DNA of 64,000 nt from Bradyrhizobiaceae bacterium (GTDB lineage: Bacteria > Pseudomonadota > Alphaproteobacteria > Rhizobiales > Aestuariivirgaceae): assembly GCA_947475225.1 (NCBI GenBank), contig CANJMQ010000002.1:1-64000 (forward strand). The letters are read 5' to 3'. Shown piece after piece: positions 15,344 through 24,185 of the stretch. Position 1 is the first letter of the stretch, and the number at the start of each line of letters is the position of its first letter. A model generated the notes under the pieces. That model did not search any database, had not been told where the DNA came from, and saw nothing but the letters and a program-made list of their open reading frames with translations. The position numbers and the translations under genes were made by a program.

Positions 15344-17119
15344 TCACCGTCCTGCAATCGCTAAGAGAGCGGCAATGCCCACTGGTGGTTCCTCCTGCCA
15401 CGGAAGCAGGAAGAGTAGCTTCGCAAGGCCGTTCCTGATGCGCGTGATCTGCGACTGTTCGCCCAGCATGCGGGCCCTGAGAACCGGATCTTGGGTGCTG
15501 GTGCCCAAGAGGCTGCGGTTGACGACCCAGGCATAGGGTTCGATCCTGGCGCGCCTCAGATCCTGTTGCAGATCGGCGGCTTCCGAAACCGGTGTCGTTT
15601 CGGGAAGCGTCACGAGGATGATGCGGGCATAGCTCGGATCCTGCAGCCGCATCAGCGGCGTGATCATGCGCCCATGCGAGTCTTCAGGCATGTTCCTGGT
15701 CATCTGGCGGTGATATGCGCCAGTCGCATCCATCAGCAGGAGTGTGTGGCCGGTTGGCGCTGTGTCAAGCACGACGAAGTGGCTGCGAGCCTCTGCCACG
15801 ATCCTCGAAAAGGCATGGAAAACCGCGACCTCTTCGGTGCACGGAGATGCGAGGTCCTCGCGCAGCAGAGCGAGGCCTTCGACATCAAGCTCCCTGGTGC
15901 GGCTTGCGATGATCTTTTCAATGTAGCGTTCGGTTTCCACCTTGGGGTCGATCCGGTCGACCGCTAGTCCTTCGAGCTGGCCATCCACGGCTGCTGAAAT
16001 GTGGGCGGCAGGATCCGTTGTGCTCAAGTGCACGCTGTGGCCGCGCTGCGCAAGCCCGACGGCAATTGCCGCCGCGACGGTCGTCTTGCCCACACCGCCC
16101 TTGCCCATCACCATGACGAGGCCGGTTTCAGAGGCTGTCAGGGAGTCGATGAGGTCCTTGAGGCTGGGTATATCGGGCTGTGCCGGCGCTGGGGCGGCAG
16201 GTGTCGCTGAAGGGTCGCCTGGCTCCAGCACCTGCCGCAGGGCCTCAAGCCCCACCATGTCGAAACTCCTGAGCGGTATCTGAAACTGCGGCAATCCCTG
16301 GAGCACGGACGGCAGAGCGCCAAGTGCCTCTTCACATAGCCTTTGCATCGACCGCGCAATGCGATCAGCGGGATCGCTTGCCGTGAATACGCCATTGACG
16401 GCGAGAAGCTGGTTGGACAGCCCGAGATCCTTCAGTTCTCCGCTGGTGCGCGCGGCTTCTCTTATGGCCGCTATGTCCGGCCGCGTGACCAGTATGATCG
16501 ATGTCTGCGCCGGGCTTGCAAGCGCGGCCAACGCTGCACGAAAGCGGCCTTCCTGCATCTGCAGGCCCGAGTGTGGTCCGAGGCAGGACGCGCCCCGGTC
16601 ATTATTCGCCAGAAAGCCGGTCCACGCCTTGGGCAGGCTCAGGAGACGCAGCGTGTGCCCCGTAGGAGCGGTATCGAAGACGATCCGGTCAAACTCCCGT
16701 GAGCCCTCCGTCAACAGTCCGGCGAACTCGTCGAAGGCGGCAATCTCGGTGGTGCAGGCTCCTGAGAGTTGCTCGCGCACCGTCGAGACCTCTGTATCTG
16801 TTGATGTTTGCGCCATCTGGCCGATGACCCGCGACCTGTAGGCCTCTGCGGCATTCCCGGGGTCGATGTTCATCGCCGATAGGCCGGTCACACCCTTGAC
16901 GGGCCGGGGGCGGTTCGAAAGCGCTGTGGTGAGCATCTCGTCGAGGTTTGAAGCAGGGTCGGTGCTGACGAGAAGCACCCGCTGGCCAGCTTCCGCAAGG
17001 CCAATGGCTGTTGCGCAGGCAAGTGTCGTCTTTCCCACGCCGCCCTTGCCCGTGAAGAACAGGAATGGTGCCGGGTTTGAGAGAATCAGCTTGGCTGGGG
17101 AGGAAGGAGCGGAAGTCAT
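15344..17119 (-). CDS. arsA: Arsenite efflux ATPase ArsA (tandem domains)
   Basis: A 591-aa soluble ATPase with two homologous halves, each with a deviant Walker A 'GKGGVGKTT' (about residues 24 and 340) and the 'DTAPTGHTLRLL' signature. ArsA binds As(III) through cysteines and powers an arsenite membrane pump. The candidate metalloid ligands 'GACTTEIA', 'ASCLGPHSG' and 'SPCTEEVA' sit where the three cysteines of the plasmid R773 ArsA lie. Last gene of the arsR-acr3-GAPDH-arsJ-arsA string. ArsA usually works with ArsB; here the pump is Acr3. No ArsD chaperone is present. Confidence 0.93.
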   Translation of the reverse strand: MTSAPSSPAKLILSNPAPFLFFTGKGGVGKTTLACATAIGLAEAGQRVLLVSTDPASNLDEMLTTALSNRPRPVKGVTGLSAMNIDPGNAAEAYRSRVIGQMAQTSTDTEVSTVREQLSGACTTEIAAFDEFAGLLTEGSREFDRIVFDTAPTGHTLRLLSLPKAWTGFLANNDRGASCLGPHSGLQMQEGRFRAALAALASPAQTSIILVTRPDIAAIREAARTSGELKDLGLSNQLLAVNGVFTASDPADRIARSMQRLCEEALGALPSVLQGLPQFQIPLRSFDMVGLEALRQVLEPGDPSATPAAPAPAQPDIPSLKDLIDSLTASETGLVMVMGKGGVGKTTVAAAIAVGLAQRGHSVHLSTTDPAAHISAAVDGQLEGLAVDRIDPKVETERYIEKIIASRTRELDVEGLALLREDLASPCTEEVAVFHAFSRIVAEARSHFVVLDTAPTGHTLLLMDATGAYHRQMTRNMPEDSHGRMITPLMRLQDPSYARIILVTLPETTPVSEAADLQQDLRRARIEPYAWVVNRSLLGTSTQDPVLRARMLGEQSQITRIRNGLAKLLFLLPWQEEPPVGIAALLAIAGR

Positions 17120-17216
17120 GTCGTCCTCATGAGGCTTCCAGCCAGCCTAGCAGGAAACCCAAGGCGCGAATTGATCTCCGTCATGCCGCCGCTGGGCTTC
17201 GGATATCTTGGAACGG

Positions 17217-18446
17217 TCAGTCTTCCCGCGAGAGAGGCAGCATCAGCGTGGTGGCGAAGCACGCCGCCAGCATTAGTGCCGAGCCGGCAAGGCAGGCCGT
17301 CAGGCCGCCCCACTGGTAGAGCAGCCCTGAAAGCAGCGTGCCGGTAAAGCGGCCAGCTGCGTTGGCGGCATAGTAGAAGCCCACGTCCTCTGCGGCCTTC
17401 TCGGAGCCCGCATAGGCGAGGATCAGATAGGAGTGAACGGATGAGTTGATCGCGAAGGCCGCTCCGAACACCGCAAGGCCTGCGACGAGAATGATGTCGG
17501 GTCGAACCGGGGTATTGACGGCGAGTGCGAGGATGATGAGCACCGGCACGAGTGCCAGCAGCGCTGACCACAGGCGCGCTGCGGGCACTTCGGCCGTAAG
17601 GCCGTCAGGGCTCCGCCTGATGACCGAGGGGGCCGAGGCCTGGGTGAGGCCGTAAAAGATGGTCCACAGCGCCATGAAGGCGCCAACCATGGTGAAGGTC
17701 CAGCCATTGGCATAGAGGAAGACGGGCACGCCCACGACGAACCACACATCCCGCGCACCGAACAGGAAGATGCGCGCGGCGGCGAGGAGATTTATGGCCC
17801 TCGACTTGCCGAACAGTTCGCGTGCTGAGGAACTTGCCTTGCTCTTTCCCATCATGGGCGGCAGCGCACGTACGACGCCCACGAGCACCAGGGCGAGCAT
17901 CAGCGCCATCAGCCACAGGGACAACCGGAAGCCCAGCACCTGGAGGAGAACGCCGCCAAGAAAGAAGCCGAGCCCCTTCATGGCGTTCTTCGAACCCGTG
18001 AACCATGCGACCCAGCGGAACAGACGGCCTTCCGCATCCTCGGCGCGGGCCTCCTTTTCGGCCACCTTGATGGCGGATTTGGAGGCTGTCTTGGTGAGGT
18101 CCTTCGCGACACCACAGATACCCTGCGCCAGGACAACCCACGCAACCGATGCAGCGGCGGACCATTGGGGCGACAGGGCTGAGAGGATGAGGAAGCCGGT
18201 GATCTGGGTAGAAAGACCGACCGTCAGCATCCGCGTGATGCCGAAGCGGGTGGCGAGCCAGCCGCCGATGAAATTGGCCGCAATCCCTGCTGCCTCATAG
18301 AGCAGGAAGAGGAAGGACAGCACGAAGGGCGAATAGCCCAGGTGGAAGAAATGCAGCAGCACCAGCATGCGGAGCGCGCCGTCGGTGAGGGTGAAGCCCC
18401 AGTATGCGGCGGTGACGATGGCGTAGTTGCGCGCGCCCGGCGTCAT
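17217..18446 (-). CDS. arsJ: ArsJ organoarsenical efflux permease
   Basis: A 409-aa MFS protein with about 12 TM segments, opening 'NYAIVTAAYWGFTLTDGALRMLVLLHFFHLGYSPF' as in ArsJ. ArsJ exports 1-arseno-3-phosphoglycerate, which GAPDH makes from arsenate and glyceraldehyde 3-phosphate; outside the cell it falls apart and releases arsenate. Its start codon overlaps the stop of the GAPDH gene by one base (TGATG), so the two are translationally coupled. That pairing is the hallmark of the ArsJ pathway. Confidence 0.92.
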   Translation of the reverse strand: MTPGARNYAIVTAAYWGFTLTDGALRMLVLLHFFHLGYSPFVLSFLFLLYEAAGIAANFIGGWLATRFGITRMLTVGLSTQITGFLILSALSPQWSAAASVAWVVLAQGICGVAKDLTKTASKSAIKVAEKEARAEDAEGRLFRWVAWFTGSKNAMKGLGFFLGGVLLQVLGFRLSLWLMALMLALVLVGVVRALPPMMGKSKASSSARELFGKSRAINLLAAARIFLFGARDVWFVVGVPVFLYANGWTFTMVGAFMALWTIFYGLTQASAPSVIRRSPDGLTAEVPAARLWSALLALVPVLIILALAVNTPVRPDIILVAGLAVFGAAFAINSSVHSYLILAYAGSEKAAEDVGFYYAANAAGRFTGTLLSGLLYQWGGLTACLAGSALMLAACFATTLMLPLSRED

Positions 18447-19489
18447 CAGATACCCGCCTCGTGGATAATGCAGGCAAGATCGACCATGCGGCAGGCATAG
18501 CCCATTTCGTTGTCATACCAGGCATAGACCTTGAGCAGCGTGTCGTCGGTGACCAGCGTCGAAAGGCCGTCGATGATGGATGACCGCGTGTCGCGCGCAT
18601 AGTCGATCGAAACGAGCGGGCGCGGCTCATAGCCGAGGATGCCGGCGAGCGGCCCCCTGGCTGCCTCGGCGAACAGCGCGTTGACCTCTTCTCGTGTGGT
18701 TGAACGCGAAAGCTCGAACACGCAGTCGGTGAGAGAGGCATTGAGCACGGGCGCCCGCACGGCATGGCCGTCAAGCTTGCCCTTGAGCTCAGGGTAGATG
18801 AGGGCAATGGCCGTGGCGCTGCCCGTCGTTGTCGGCTGTAGCGACAACATGGCGGAGCGGGCCCGGCGGAGGTCCTTGTGCGGAGCGTCGGTCACCACGT
18901 TGGTGTTGGTCGGATCATGGATTGTGGTGATCTGGCCGTGGCGGATACCGAGTGCCTCGTGGATGACCTTGACCATGGGTGCCAGGCAATTGGTGGTGCA
19001 GGAGGCCGCCGTGACGATCGGGTGCTTGGCGGAATCATAGAGACGATGGTTGACACCGACCACGACATTGAGAACGTCCGGTTCCTTGACCGGCGCCGCC
19101 ACGATCACCCGCTTGGCCCCACGCTTCAGGTGACCATCGAGCGTCGCATGGTTCAGGAACTTGCCACTGCATTCGAGTACCACGTCGACGCCGAGGTCTC
19201 CCCACGGAATGTCTGCAGCGGTCGGGAGGGCGGAAAATCCGAGCGTGCGGTCATTGATCCGGATGGTGTCTTCACCCTCGAAGCTGATGTTGGCCCGCCA
19301 GCGCCCCTGCACGGAGTCGAATTCGAGAAGGTGCGCTGTAGCTGCAATGCCGCCCTTGATCTCGTTGAGGTGCACAACGTCGAGCCGGTTTCCACGCCGG
19401 GGGTCGTCATCGCCGCGTTCGGCTGCTCCCAAGGCCGCCCGCAAGGCTAGCCGTCCGATGCGGCCCATTCCGTTGATCCCGACGCGCAT
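18446..19489 (-). CDS. Arsenate-linked glyceraldehyde-3-phosphate dehydrogenase
   Basis: A 347-aa type I GAPDH with the N-terminal Rossmann motif '[17 protein letters not shown]' and the catalytic 'SCTTNCLAP'. The family arsenylates glyceraldehyde 3-phosphate to 1-arseno-3-phosphoglycerate when arsenate replaces phosphate. Its place directly upstream of arsJ, with one-base overlap, marks it as the dedicated ars-operon GAPDH rather than the glycolytic copy. The insert '[12 protein letters not shown]' after the first strand is typical of the ars variant. Confidence 0.9.
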   Translation of the reverse strand: MRVGINGMGRIGRLALRAALGAAERGDDDPRRGNRLDVVHLNEIKGGIAATAHLLEFDSVQGRWRANISFEGEDTIRINDRTLGFSALPTAADIPWGDLGVDVVLECSGKFLNHATLDGHLKRGAKRVIVAAPVKEPDVLNVVVGVNHRLYDSAKHPIVTAASCTTNCLAPMVKVIHEALGIRHGQITTIHDPTNTNVVTDAPHKDLRRARSAMLSLQPTTTGSATAIALIYPELKGKLDGHAVRAPVLNASLTDCVFELSRSTTREEVNALFAEAARGPLAGILGYEPRPLVSIDYARDTRSSIIDGLSTLVTDDTLLKVYAWYDNEMGYACRMVDLACIIHEAGI

Positions 19490-19514
19490 GATGTTCTCCG
19501 TCGCTTGCGTTGTT

Positions 19515-20552
19515 CTAAGACTTGACCTTCAGGCCGCGCTCGTACCAGCCCTTGGAATTGTTCACGATCCAGACGACCGAGAGCATGACCGGCACCTCGA
19601 TGAGCACGCCCACCACGGTCGCCAGTGCGGCCCCGGAATTGAGGCCAAACAGGCTGATTGCGGCCGCCACGGCCAGTTCAAAGAAGTTGGACGCCCCGAT
19701 CAGCGCCGAAGGGCCGGCAACGCAATGCTGCTCACCCGCCCAGCGGTTCAAAAGATAGGCAAGGCCCGAGTTGAAATAGACCTGGATCAGGATTGGCACG
19801 GCGATGAGCGCGATGACCGCGGGCTGTGCCAGGATCTGCTGCCCCTGGAAGGCGAAGAGCAGGACGAGCGTGGCCAGGAGGGCCAACAGGGAAACCGGCT
19901 GAATTGCCTTGAGCAGGCTCTGGAGGGCCGCTTCGCCGCCTGATGCAAGCATCACCCGGCGGATCGCCTGCGCGGCAATCACGGGCACAATGATGTAGAG
20001 CGCGACTGACAGCAGCAGCGTCTGCCACGGCACCGTGATGGCGGAGAGGCCCAGCAGCAGGGCAACGATGGGCGCGAAGGCGACGATCATGATCACGTCG
20101 TTCAGGGCCACCTGGCTGAGTGTGAAGTGCGGTTCGCCGCGCGTCAGGTTGCTCCACACGAACACCATCGCGGTGCAGGGCGCGGCAGCGAGCAGGATCA
20201 GTCCGGCGATGTAGCTGTCGATCTGGTCAGCTGGCAGCCATGACCTGAACAGGTAGCCAATGAAGAACCAGCCAAGCAGGGCCATGGAAAAGGGCTTTAC
20301 CGCCCAGTTGATGAACAGCGTGACACCGATGCCACGCCAGTGCTGCGTCACCTGGCCAAGTGCGGCGAAGTCAATCTTCACCAGCATGGGGATAATCATA
20401 AACCAGATCAGCAGTGCCACGGGCAGGTTGACCCTGGCGACTTCCATGGCGCTGATGGCGCCGAAGAAGCCGGGCAGGAAGTGCCCGAGTGCAACGCCAA
20501 CGATGATGCAGAGGAACACCCAGAGCGTGAGGTAGCGCTCAAAGATCGACAT
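19515..20552 (-). CDS. acr3: Arsenite efflux permease Acr3
   Basis: A 345-aa protein with about 10 TM segments from the Acr3/BART group that expels As(III). The start at 20,552 gives the conserved N-terminus '[28 protein letters not shown]'; the track start adds 38 unrelated residues. The metalloid-site cysteine is in '[20 protein letters not shown]', and '[20 protein letters not shown]' is the second signature. It follows arsR by about 100 bp and precedes the GAPDH gene by 25 bp. Confidence 0.93.
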   Translation of the reverse strand: MSIFERYLTLWVFLCIIVGVALGHFLPGFFGAISAMEVARVNLPVALLIWFMIIPMLVKIDFAALGQVTQHWRGIGVTLFINWAVKPFSMALLGWFFIGYLFRSWLPADQIDSYIAGLILLAAAPCTAMVFVWSNLTRGEPHFTLSQVALNDVIMIVAFAPIVALLLGLSAITVPWQTLLLSVALYIIVPVIAAQAIRRVMLASGGEAALQSLLKAIQPVSLLALLATLVLLFAFQGQQILAQPAVIALIAVPILIQVYFNSGLAYLLNRWAGEQHCVAGPSALIGASNFFELAVAAAISLFGLNSGAALATVVGVLIEVPVMLSVVWIVNNSKGWYERGLKVKS

Positions 20553-20653
20553 CAGCTGTTCGCCCTCGGAGCTTGCCGATGGCGTCGAGGCGGCTTTTAA
20601 GGCTGAGCCGATCGAGCGCGGCGATGGGGAGATTGACAAAGGCGGAGATGCGG

Positions 20654-21010
20654 TCAGCCACAACATGCTCCAGAGTTCGAACGAGACTTGGAAATCTCTG
20701 CGATGAGGGGTGCGCAGAGTTCTGGCTGACCATTGCAGCAGTCCTTCAGAAGGAACATCACGAGCTTCCGGACTGTCTTGAGTTCGACCCTATAGATCAT
20801 GGTGCGGCTCTGGCGCTTGACCGAGACGAGCCCGGCTCGTGTCAATGTGGCGAGATGATTGGACATCGTGTTGTGCGGCACATCCAGGCGGCGGGCGATT
20901 TCGCCTGCCGGAAGACCCTCTGGCTCCTGCCGCACCAGAAGGCGGAACGCCGAGAGGCGGGTGGTCTGAGCGAGGGCGGACAGCGCCTCGATGGCGAGAT
21001 CTGGTTTCAT
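20654..21010 (-). CDS. arsR: ArsR arsenite-responsive repressor
   Basis: A 118-aa winged-helix ArsR/SmtB repressor: 'IEALSALAQTTRLSAFRLLVRQEPEGLPAGEIARRLDVPHNTMSNHLATLTRAGLV'. The As(III) site is probably the C-terminal 'DCCNGQPELC' triad, the arrangement known from Acidithiobacillus-type ArsR rather than the CVC site of plasmid ArsR. A second CC is near the end (GACCG). The ATG at 21,010 is chosen because the domain begins there. First gene of the operon; a dyad immediately upstream is a likely operator. Confidence 0.92.
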   Translation of the reverse strand: MKPDLAIEALSALAQTTRLSAFRLLVRQEPEGLPAGEIARRLDVPHNTMSNHLATLTRAGLVSVKRQSRTMIYRVELKTVRKLVMFLLKDCCNGQPELCAPLIAEISKSRSNSGACCG

Positions 21011-21030
21011 ATGTCGAGAATTATCGACGT
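21011..21030. promoter_or_regulatory. Candidate ArsR operator dyad
   Basis: The 20 bases directly upstream of the arsR start form an inverted repeat, atgtcga-gaatta-tcgacgt (6 of 7 positions paired, with a perfect GTCGA/TCGAC core). ArsR-family repressors bind such AT-centred dyads over their own promoter. It lies between arsR and the divergent ZIP-like fragment. Confidence 0.5.
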
Positions 21031-21079
21031 GATTTGTGACGGTCAATTGACGGCCTGCCCGCGTGTCGGCCACAGGATA

Positions 21080-21475
21080 GTGGTCATCGTGGAACAGGCA
21101 CTGCCGGCGATCGCGCCAATTGCGCGATCGGCGAATGTACTCATGGCCTTTAGTCCTGTGGTGGCGATTCTCATCGGGGCGGTCACTGCGCTGTCGCGGC
21201 GGCATGGTGAGGCGCTGCCACCGGCGATCCAGCATTTCGCCGCAGGCGTCGTCCTTGCTGCCGCGGCTACCGAAATCCTGCCGCAAGCGAACCATGAAAG
21301 CGCGACTGTCCGGACCGTAATTGATGGTATATTGGGCGTCGCCACCGTGCAGGCAATCCAGAAACTCGAGGGGCGCTGGACAGGGTCGGCGCGCATGGTT
21401 TCTGCCATTGGCATCGATCTGTTCGTCAATGGCGTCCGTCGTCAGATAGAGCGGGATCATTGGCGGATGGTATAA
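21080..21475 (+). pseudogene. ZIP-family metal transporter, 3'-truncated
   Basis: Reading from the GTG at 21,080 gives 131 aa: 'VVIVEQALPAIAPIARSANVLMAFSPVVAILIGAVTAL...PPAIQHFAAGVVLAAAATEILPQANH...VSAIGIDLFVNGV', which matches the N-terminal half of ZIP-type permeases ('IQHFAAGVV.AA...ELLP', 'GIDxxxxG'). ZIP proteins run to about 240 aa, so the second half is missing and the frame ends in unrelated basic residues. It is divergent from arsR. Likely inactive; the longer track ORF upstream is the arsR antisense frame. Confidence 0.6.
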
Positions 21476-21639
21476 GAGAGCGCCTTGCGTGTGCTTGCCG
21501 AACAGTGACGTCTGGACAAGTCAACGAACACAATCTAGCATTTGAGATCGGTAGGGCCCAGGCGGACATCTGCCTGCCTGCTACTTCACGATAAGACAGA
21601 CCAGAAAACCACTGTCATACGAACCCCGGGAGGACCAAA

Positions 21640-22590
21640 ATGCAGAATATTACCAGAAGGCTGCTCGTCGGCAGCGCCATGGCGTTGTTTATCGCCTCAT
21701 CGTCGACGGCGGCCTTAGCCGCCGACAAGATCCTGGCTTCGGTGCCGGGTTTGAGCTTTCCCTTTTTCGTCCACATGATGAATGCCTTCAAGGCCGAAAT
21801 TGAAAAGCAGGGCTACGAGGTAATCGAGAGCGATGGCCAAGTGTCGTCCCCGAAGCAGACTGCCGACATCGAGGCGGCGATCACCCAGGGTGTAAAGGGG
21901 ATCGTCATCAGTCCGAATGAGGTCGACGCCATGGCGCCGGCGCTGCAGCAGGCCGTCGAGGCGGGCATTCCCGTCGTCACGGTTGACCGCCGCGTACCTT
22001 CCGTCGAAGGTATTCTCGCCCATGTCGGTGCTGACAACGTGAAGGGTGGTGAGGCCCAGGGCAACCTGATCCTGTCGCTCTACCCGGATGGCGCCACCAT
22101 CATCAACCTGCAGGGGCAGTCGGGTGCTTCGCCGGCAATCGACCGCAACAAGGGCCTGCATAACGTGCTCGACAAGGCGGGCGACAAATACAAGATCGTC
22201 TTCGAGCAAACTGCAGGCTTTGCGCGTGACAAGGGCCTTTCGGTGACGGAAGCCGCGCTGTCGGGTCTCTCTGAACCGCCGAAGGTGATCGTGGCCGCCA
22301 ATGACGACATGGCTCTGGGTGCAATGGAAGCTGTGAAGGCACGAGGTCTGACCGGTATCTCCATCATCGGCTTTGACGCGCTTCCGGAAGCTCTCGCACA
22401 GGTGCGGGACGGTGGCCTGACGGCGACGATCGAGCAGTTCCCGGGCCAGCAGAGCGCCTTGGGTGTCCAAACGCTGGTCGCCTTCCTGAAGGACGGCACC
22501 AAGCCAGCCGATAAGGTACTTCTGCTCACGCCGGTTGCCATCACCAAGGACAACCTCAAGACAGCCGAACGCCTTGGCGAAGTGAAGTAA
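21640..22590 (+). CDS. Ribose-type ABC sugar-binding protein
   Basis: A 316-aa periplasmic protein of the Peripla_BP_4 (RbsB-like) family with a signal peptide (LLVGSAMALFIASSSTAALA). 'SFPFFVHMMNAFKAEIEKQGYEVIESDGQ' and 'VKGIVISPNEVDAMAPALQQAVEAGIPVVTVDRRV' are the two ligand-cleft halves seen in pentose-binding proteins. First gene of a binding protein-ATPase-permease operon; a gggagg ribosome site precedes the ATG. The sugar is not certain. Confidence 0.9.
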   Translation: MQNITRRLLVGSAMALFIASSSTAALAADKILASVPGLSFPFFVHMMNAFKAEIEKQGYEVIESDGQVSSPKQTADIEAAITQGVKGIVISPNEVDAMAPALQQAVEAGIPVVTVDRRVPSVEGILAHVGADNVKGGEAQGNLILSLYPDGATIINLQGQSGASPAIDRNKGLHNVLDKAGDKYKIVFEQTAGFARDKGLSVTEAALSGLSEPPKVIVAANDDMALGAMEAVKARGLTGISIIGFDALPEALAQVRDGGLTATIEQFPGQQSALGVQTLVAFLKDGTKPADKVLLLTPVAITKDNLKTAERLGEVK

Positions 22591-22602
22591 ACAAGACGAC
22601 GC

Positions 22603-22633
22603 AGTCCGGCCGGGCATGATGCCCGGCCGGACT
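22603..22633 (+). terminator. Intercistronic hairpin after binding-protein gene
   Basis: agtccggccgggcat-g-atgcccggccggact is an almost perfect inverted repeat with a very GC-rich stem placed between the binding-protein gene and the ATPase gene. It lacks a strong T-tract, so partial termination or mRNA stabilisation is more likely than full termination. That would give a higher level of binding protein than of ATPase. Confidence 0.6.
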
Positions 22634-22655
22634 CTTGCCCATAACCTCAGCAGCA

Positions 22656-24185
22656 ATGGTGCCCATGCTCCTCCGCATGTCCGGAATCTCGAAGTCGTTT
22701 CCGGGCGTACGGGCGCTCGACGACGTTTCGTTCGAGGTGAGCGAGGCCAGTATCCATGCCTTCCTGGGCGAGAACGGCGCTGGCAAGTCCACGCTGCTCA
22801 AGATCCTCTCGGGCGCGCAGGCGCCCAATGCGGGGACTATCGAATTTGCAGGGCAACACGTAAGTTTTGCCAGCCCGCAGGCCGCCCAGGCCGCCGGCAT
22901 CGCCACCATCTATCAGGAATTCACCCTGGCACCGGACATGACGGTTGCCGAAAACATCTTCATCGGACGCGAACCCGGATCACGATTGTTTGTCAATTTT
23001 GGCAAGCTGGAGGAACAGACGAGGGCGCTCTGCGCGCGCGTCGGCCTTGACCGCAGCCCGCGCGCCCTGGTGCGCGATCTTTCGGTGGCCGAACAGCAGA
23101 TGGTGGAGATCGCCCGCGCCCTTTCAATGAAGTCGCGCCTCATCATCATGGATGAGCCGACCAGCGCGCTCAGCCGTGCCGAGGTCGACAAGCTGTTTTC
23201 GATCATTCGCGGCCTGAAGCGGGAGGGCGTCTCGATCATCTTCGTGACCCACCGGCTCGAGGAGGTTTTCGAACTCTGCGACAGCTATACGGTGCTCCGC
23301 GATGGCCGCAATGCCGGCCAGGGCAAGGTCTCCGAGACGAGCGTCGATGCCATCATCCGGCTGATGGTGGGTCGCGATGTCGGCCTGCTTGAGCGGCGTG
23401 CCCAGTCCTTCAGCACGCCCGAGGTGGCGATGGAGGTCAGAGGGCTTTCGCGCATGCGCAAGAGCACGGATGCCAGCGCCATCGAACTTCATGACGTGTC
23501 GTTCCGCCTTCACAAGGGGGAGATCCTTGGCATCGCAGGCCTGGTGGGTGCAGGCCGCACCGAGATGGCGAGGGCGATCTTTGGTGCCGATGGTTTTGAC
23601 AAGGGGCAGGTGATCGTGGATGGAAGGCCCGTTGTCATCGCCTCGCCACGCGATGCGATTGCCGAGGGAATTGGCCTTGTGCCCGAGGACCGCAAGCAGC
23701 AGGCCCTGTTCCTGTCACTTGCCATCCGGACCAACATGTCCATCGCCTCGCTCGACCAGATCTCATCGGCGTCAGGGTTCCTGAGCAGCGCCAAGGAAAG
23801 CGCGCTCGTCGAGCAATATCGCAAGCTCCTCAATATTCGTATGGCTTCTGGTGACCAGCTGGTCGGCAACCTCTCGGGTGGAAACCAGCAGAAGGTCGTC
23901 CTCGCCCGCTGGCTTGCCCTGCGGCCACGCGTCCTGATCGTCGACGAACCGACGCGGGGGATCGATGTTGGCGCCAAGGTGGAGGTCCATAATCTCCTGA
24001 TCGAGATGGCGAGATCGGGGATTGCCATCATCGTAATTTCATCCGAATTGCCGGAGGTGCTGTCGCTCGCCGACCGCATTCTCACGATGCGGGAGGGCCA
24101 TGTCACCGGTGAAGTGACGCGAGCCGAAGCCACGCCTGAAAAACTCATGACGCTGATGACGATCGGGTCGCAGCGTGCAGCTTGA
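22656..24185 (+). CDS. Ribose-type ABC transporter double ATPase
   Basis: A 509-aa RbsA/XylG/MglA-type ATPase with two nucleotide-binding domains. Domain 1 has Walker A 'GENGAGKSTLLKIL' and signature 'DLSVAEQQMVEIARAL'; domain 2 has the degenerate P-loop 'GLVGAGRTEMARAI' and 'NLSGGNQQKVVLARWL', with Walker B 'LIVDEPTRGIDVGA'. The ATG at 22,656 is the likely start; the TTG used by the track adds seven residues. The stop overlaps the permease start (TGATG), implying coupling. Confidence 0.92.
   Translation: MVPMLLRMSGISKSFPGVRALDDVSFEVSEASIHAFLGENGAGKSTLLKILSGAQAPNAGTIEFAGQHVSFASPQAAQAAGIATIYQEFTLAPDMTVAENIFIGREPGSRLFVNFGKLEEQTRALCARVGLDRSPRALVRDLSVAEQQMVEIARALSMKSRLIIMDEPTSALSRAEVDKLFSIIRGLKREGVSIIFVTHRLEEVFELCDSYTVLRDGRNAGQGKVSETSVDAIIRLMVGRDVGLLERRAQSFSTPEVAMEVRGLSRMRKSTDASAIELHDVSFRLHKGEILGIAGLVGAGRTEMARAIFGADGFDKGQVIVDGRPVVIASPRDAIAEGIGLVPEDRKQQALFLSLAIRTNMSIASLDQISSASGFLSSAKESALVEQYRKLLNIRMASGDQLVGNLSGGNQQKVVLARWLALRPRVLIVDEPTRGIDVGAKVEVHNLLIEMARSGIAIIVISSELPEVLSLADRILTMREGHVTGEVTRAEATPEKLMTLMTIGSQRAA

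Noticed and set aside
20573-21079. N-terminal part of the 300-aa plus ORF over arsR
   Set aside because: It is antisense to arsR and acr3 start; only the segment from about 21,080 resembles a ZIP transporter.
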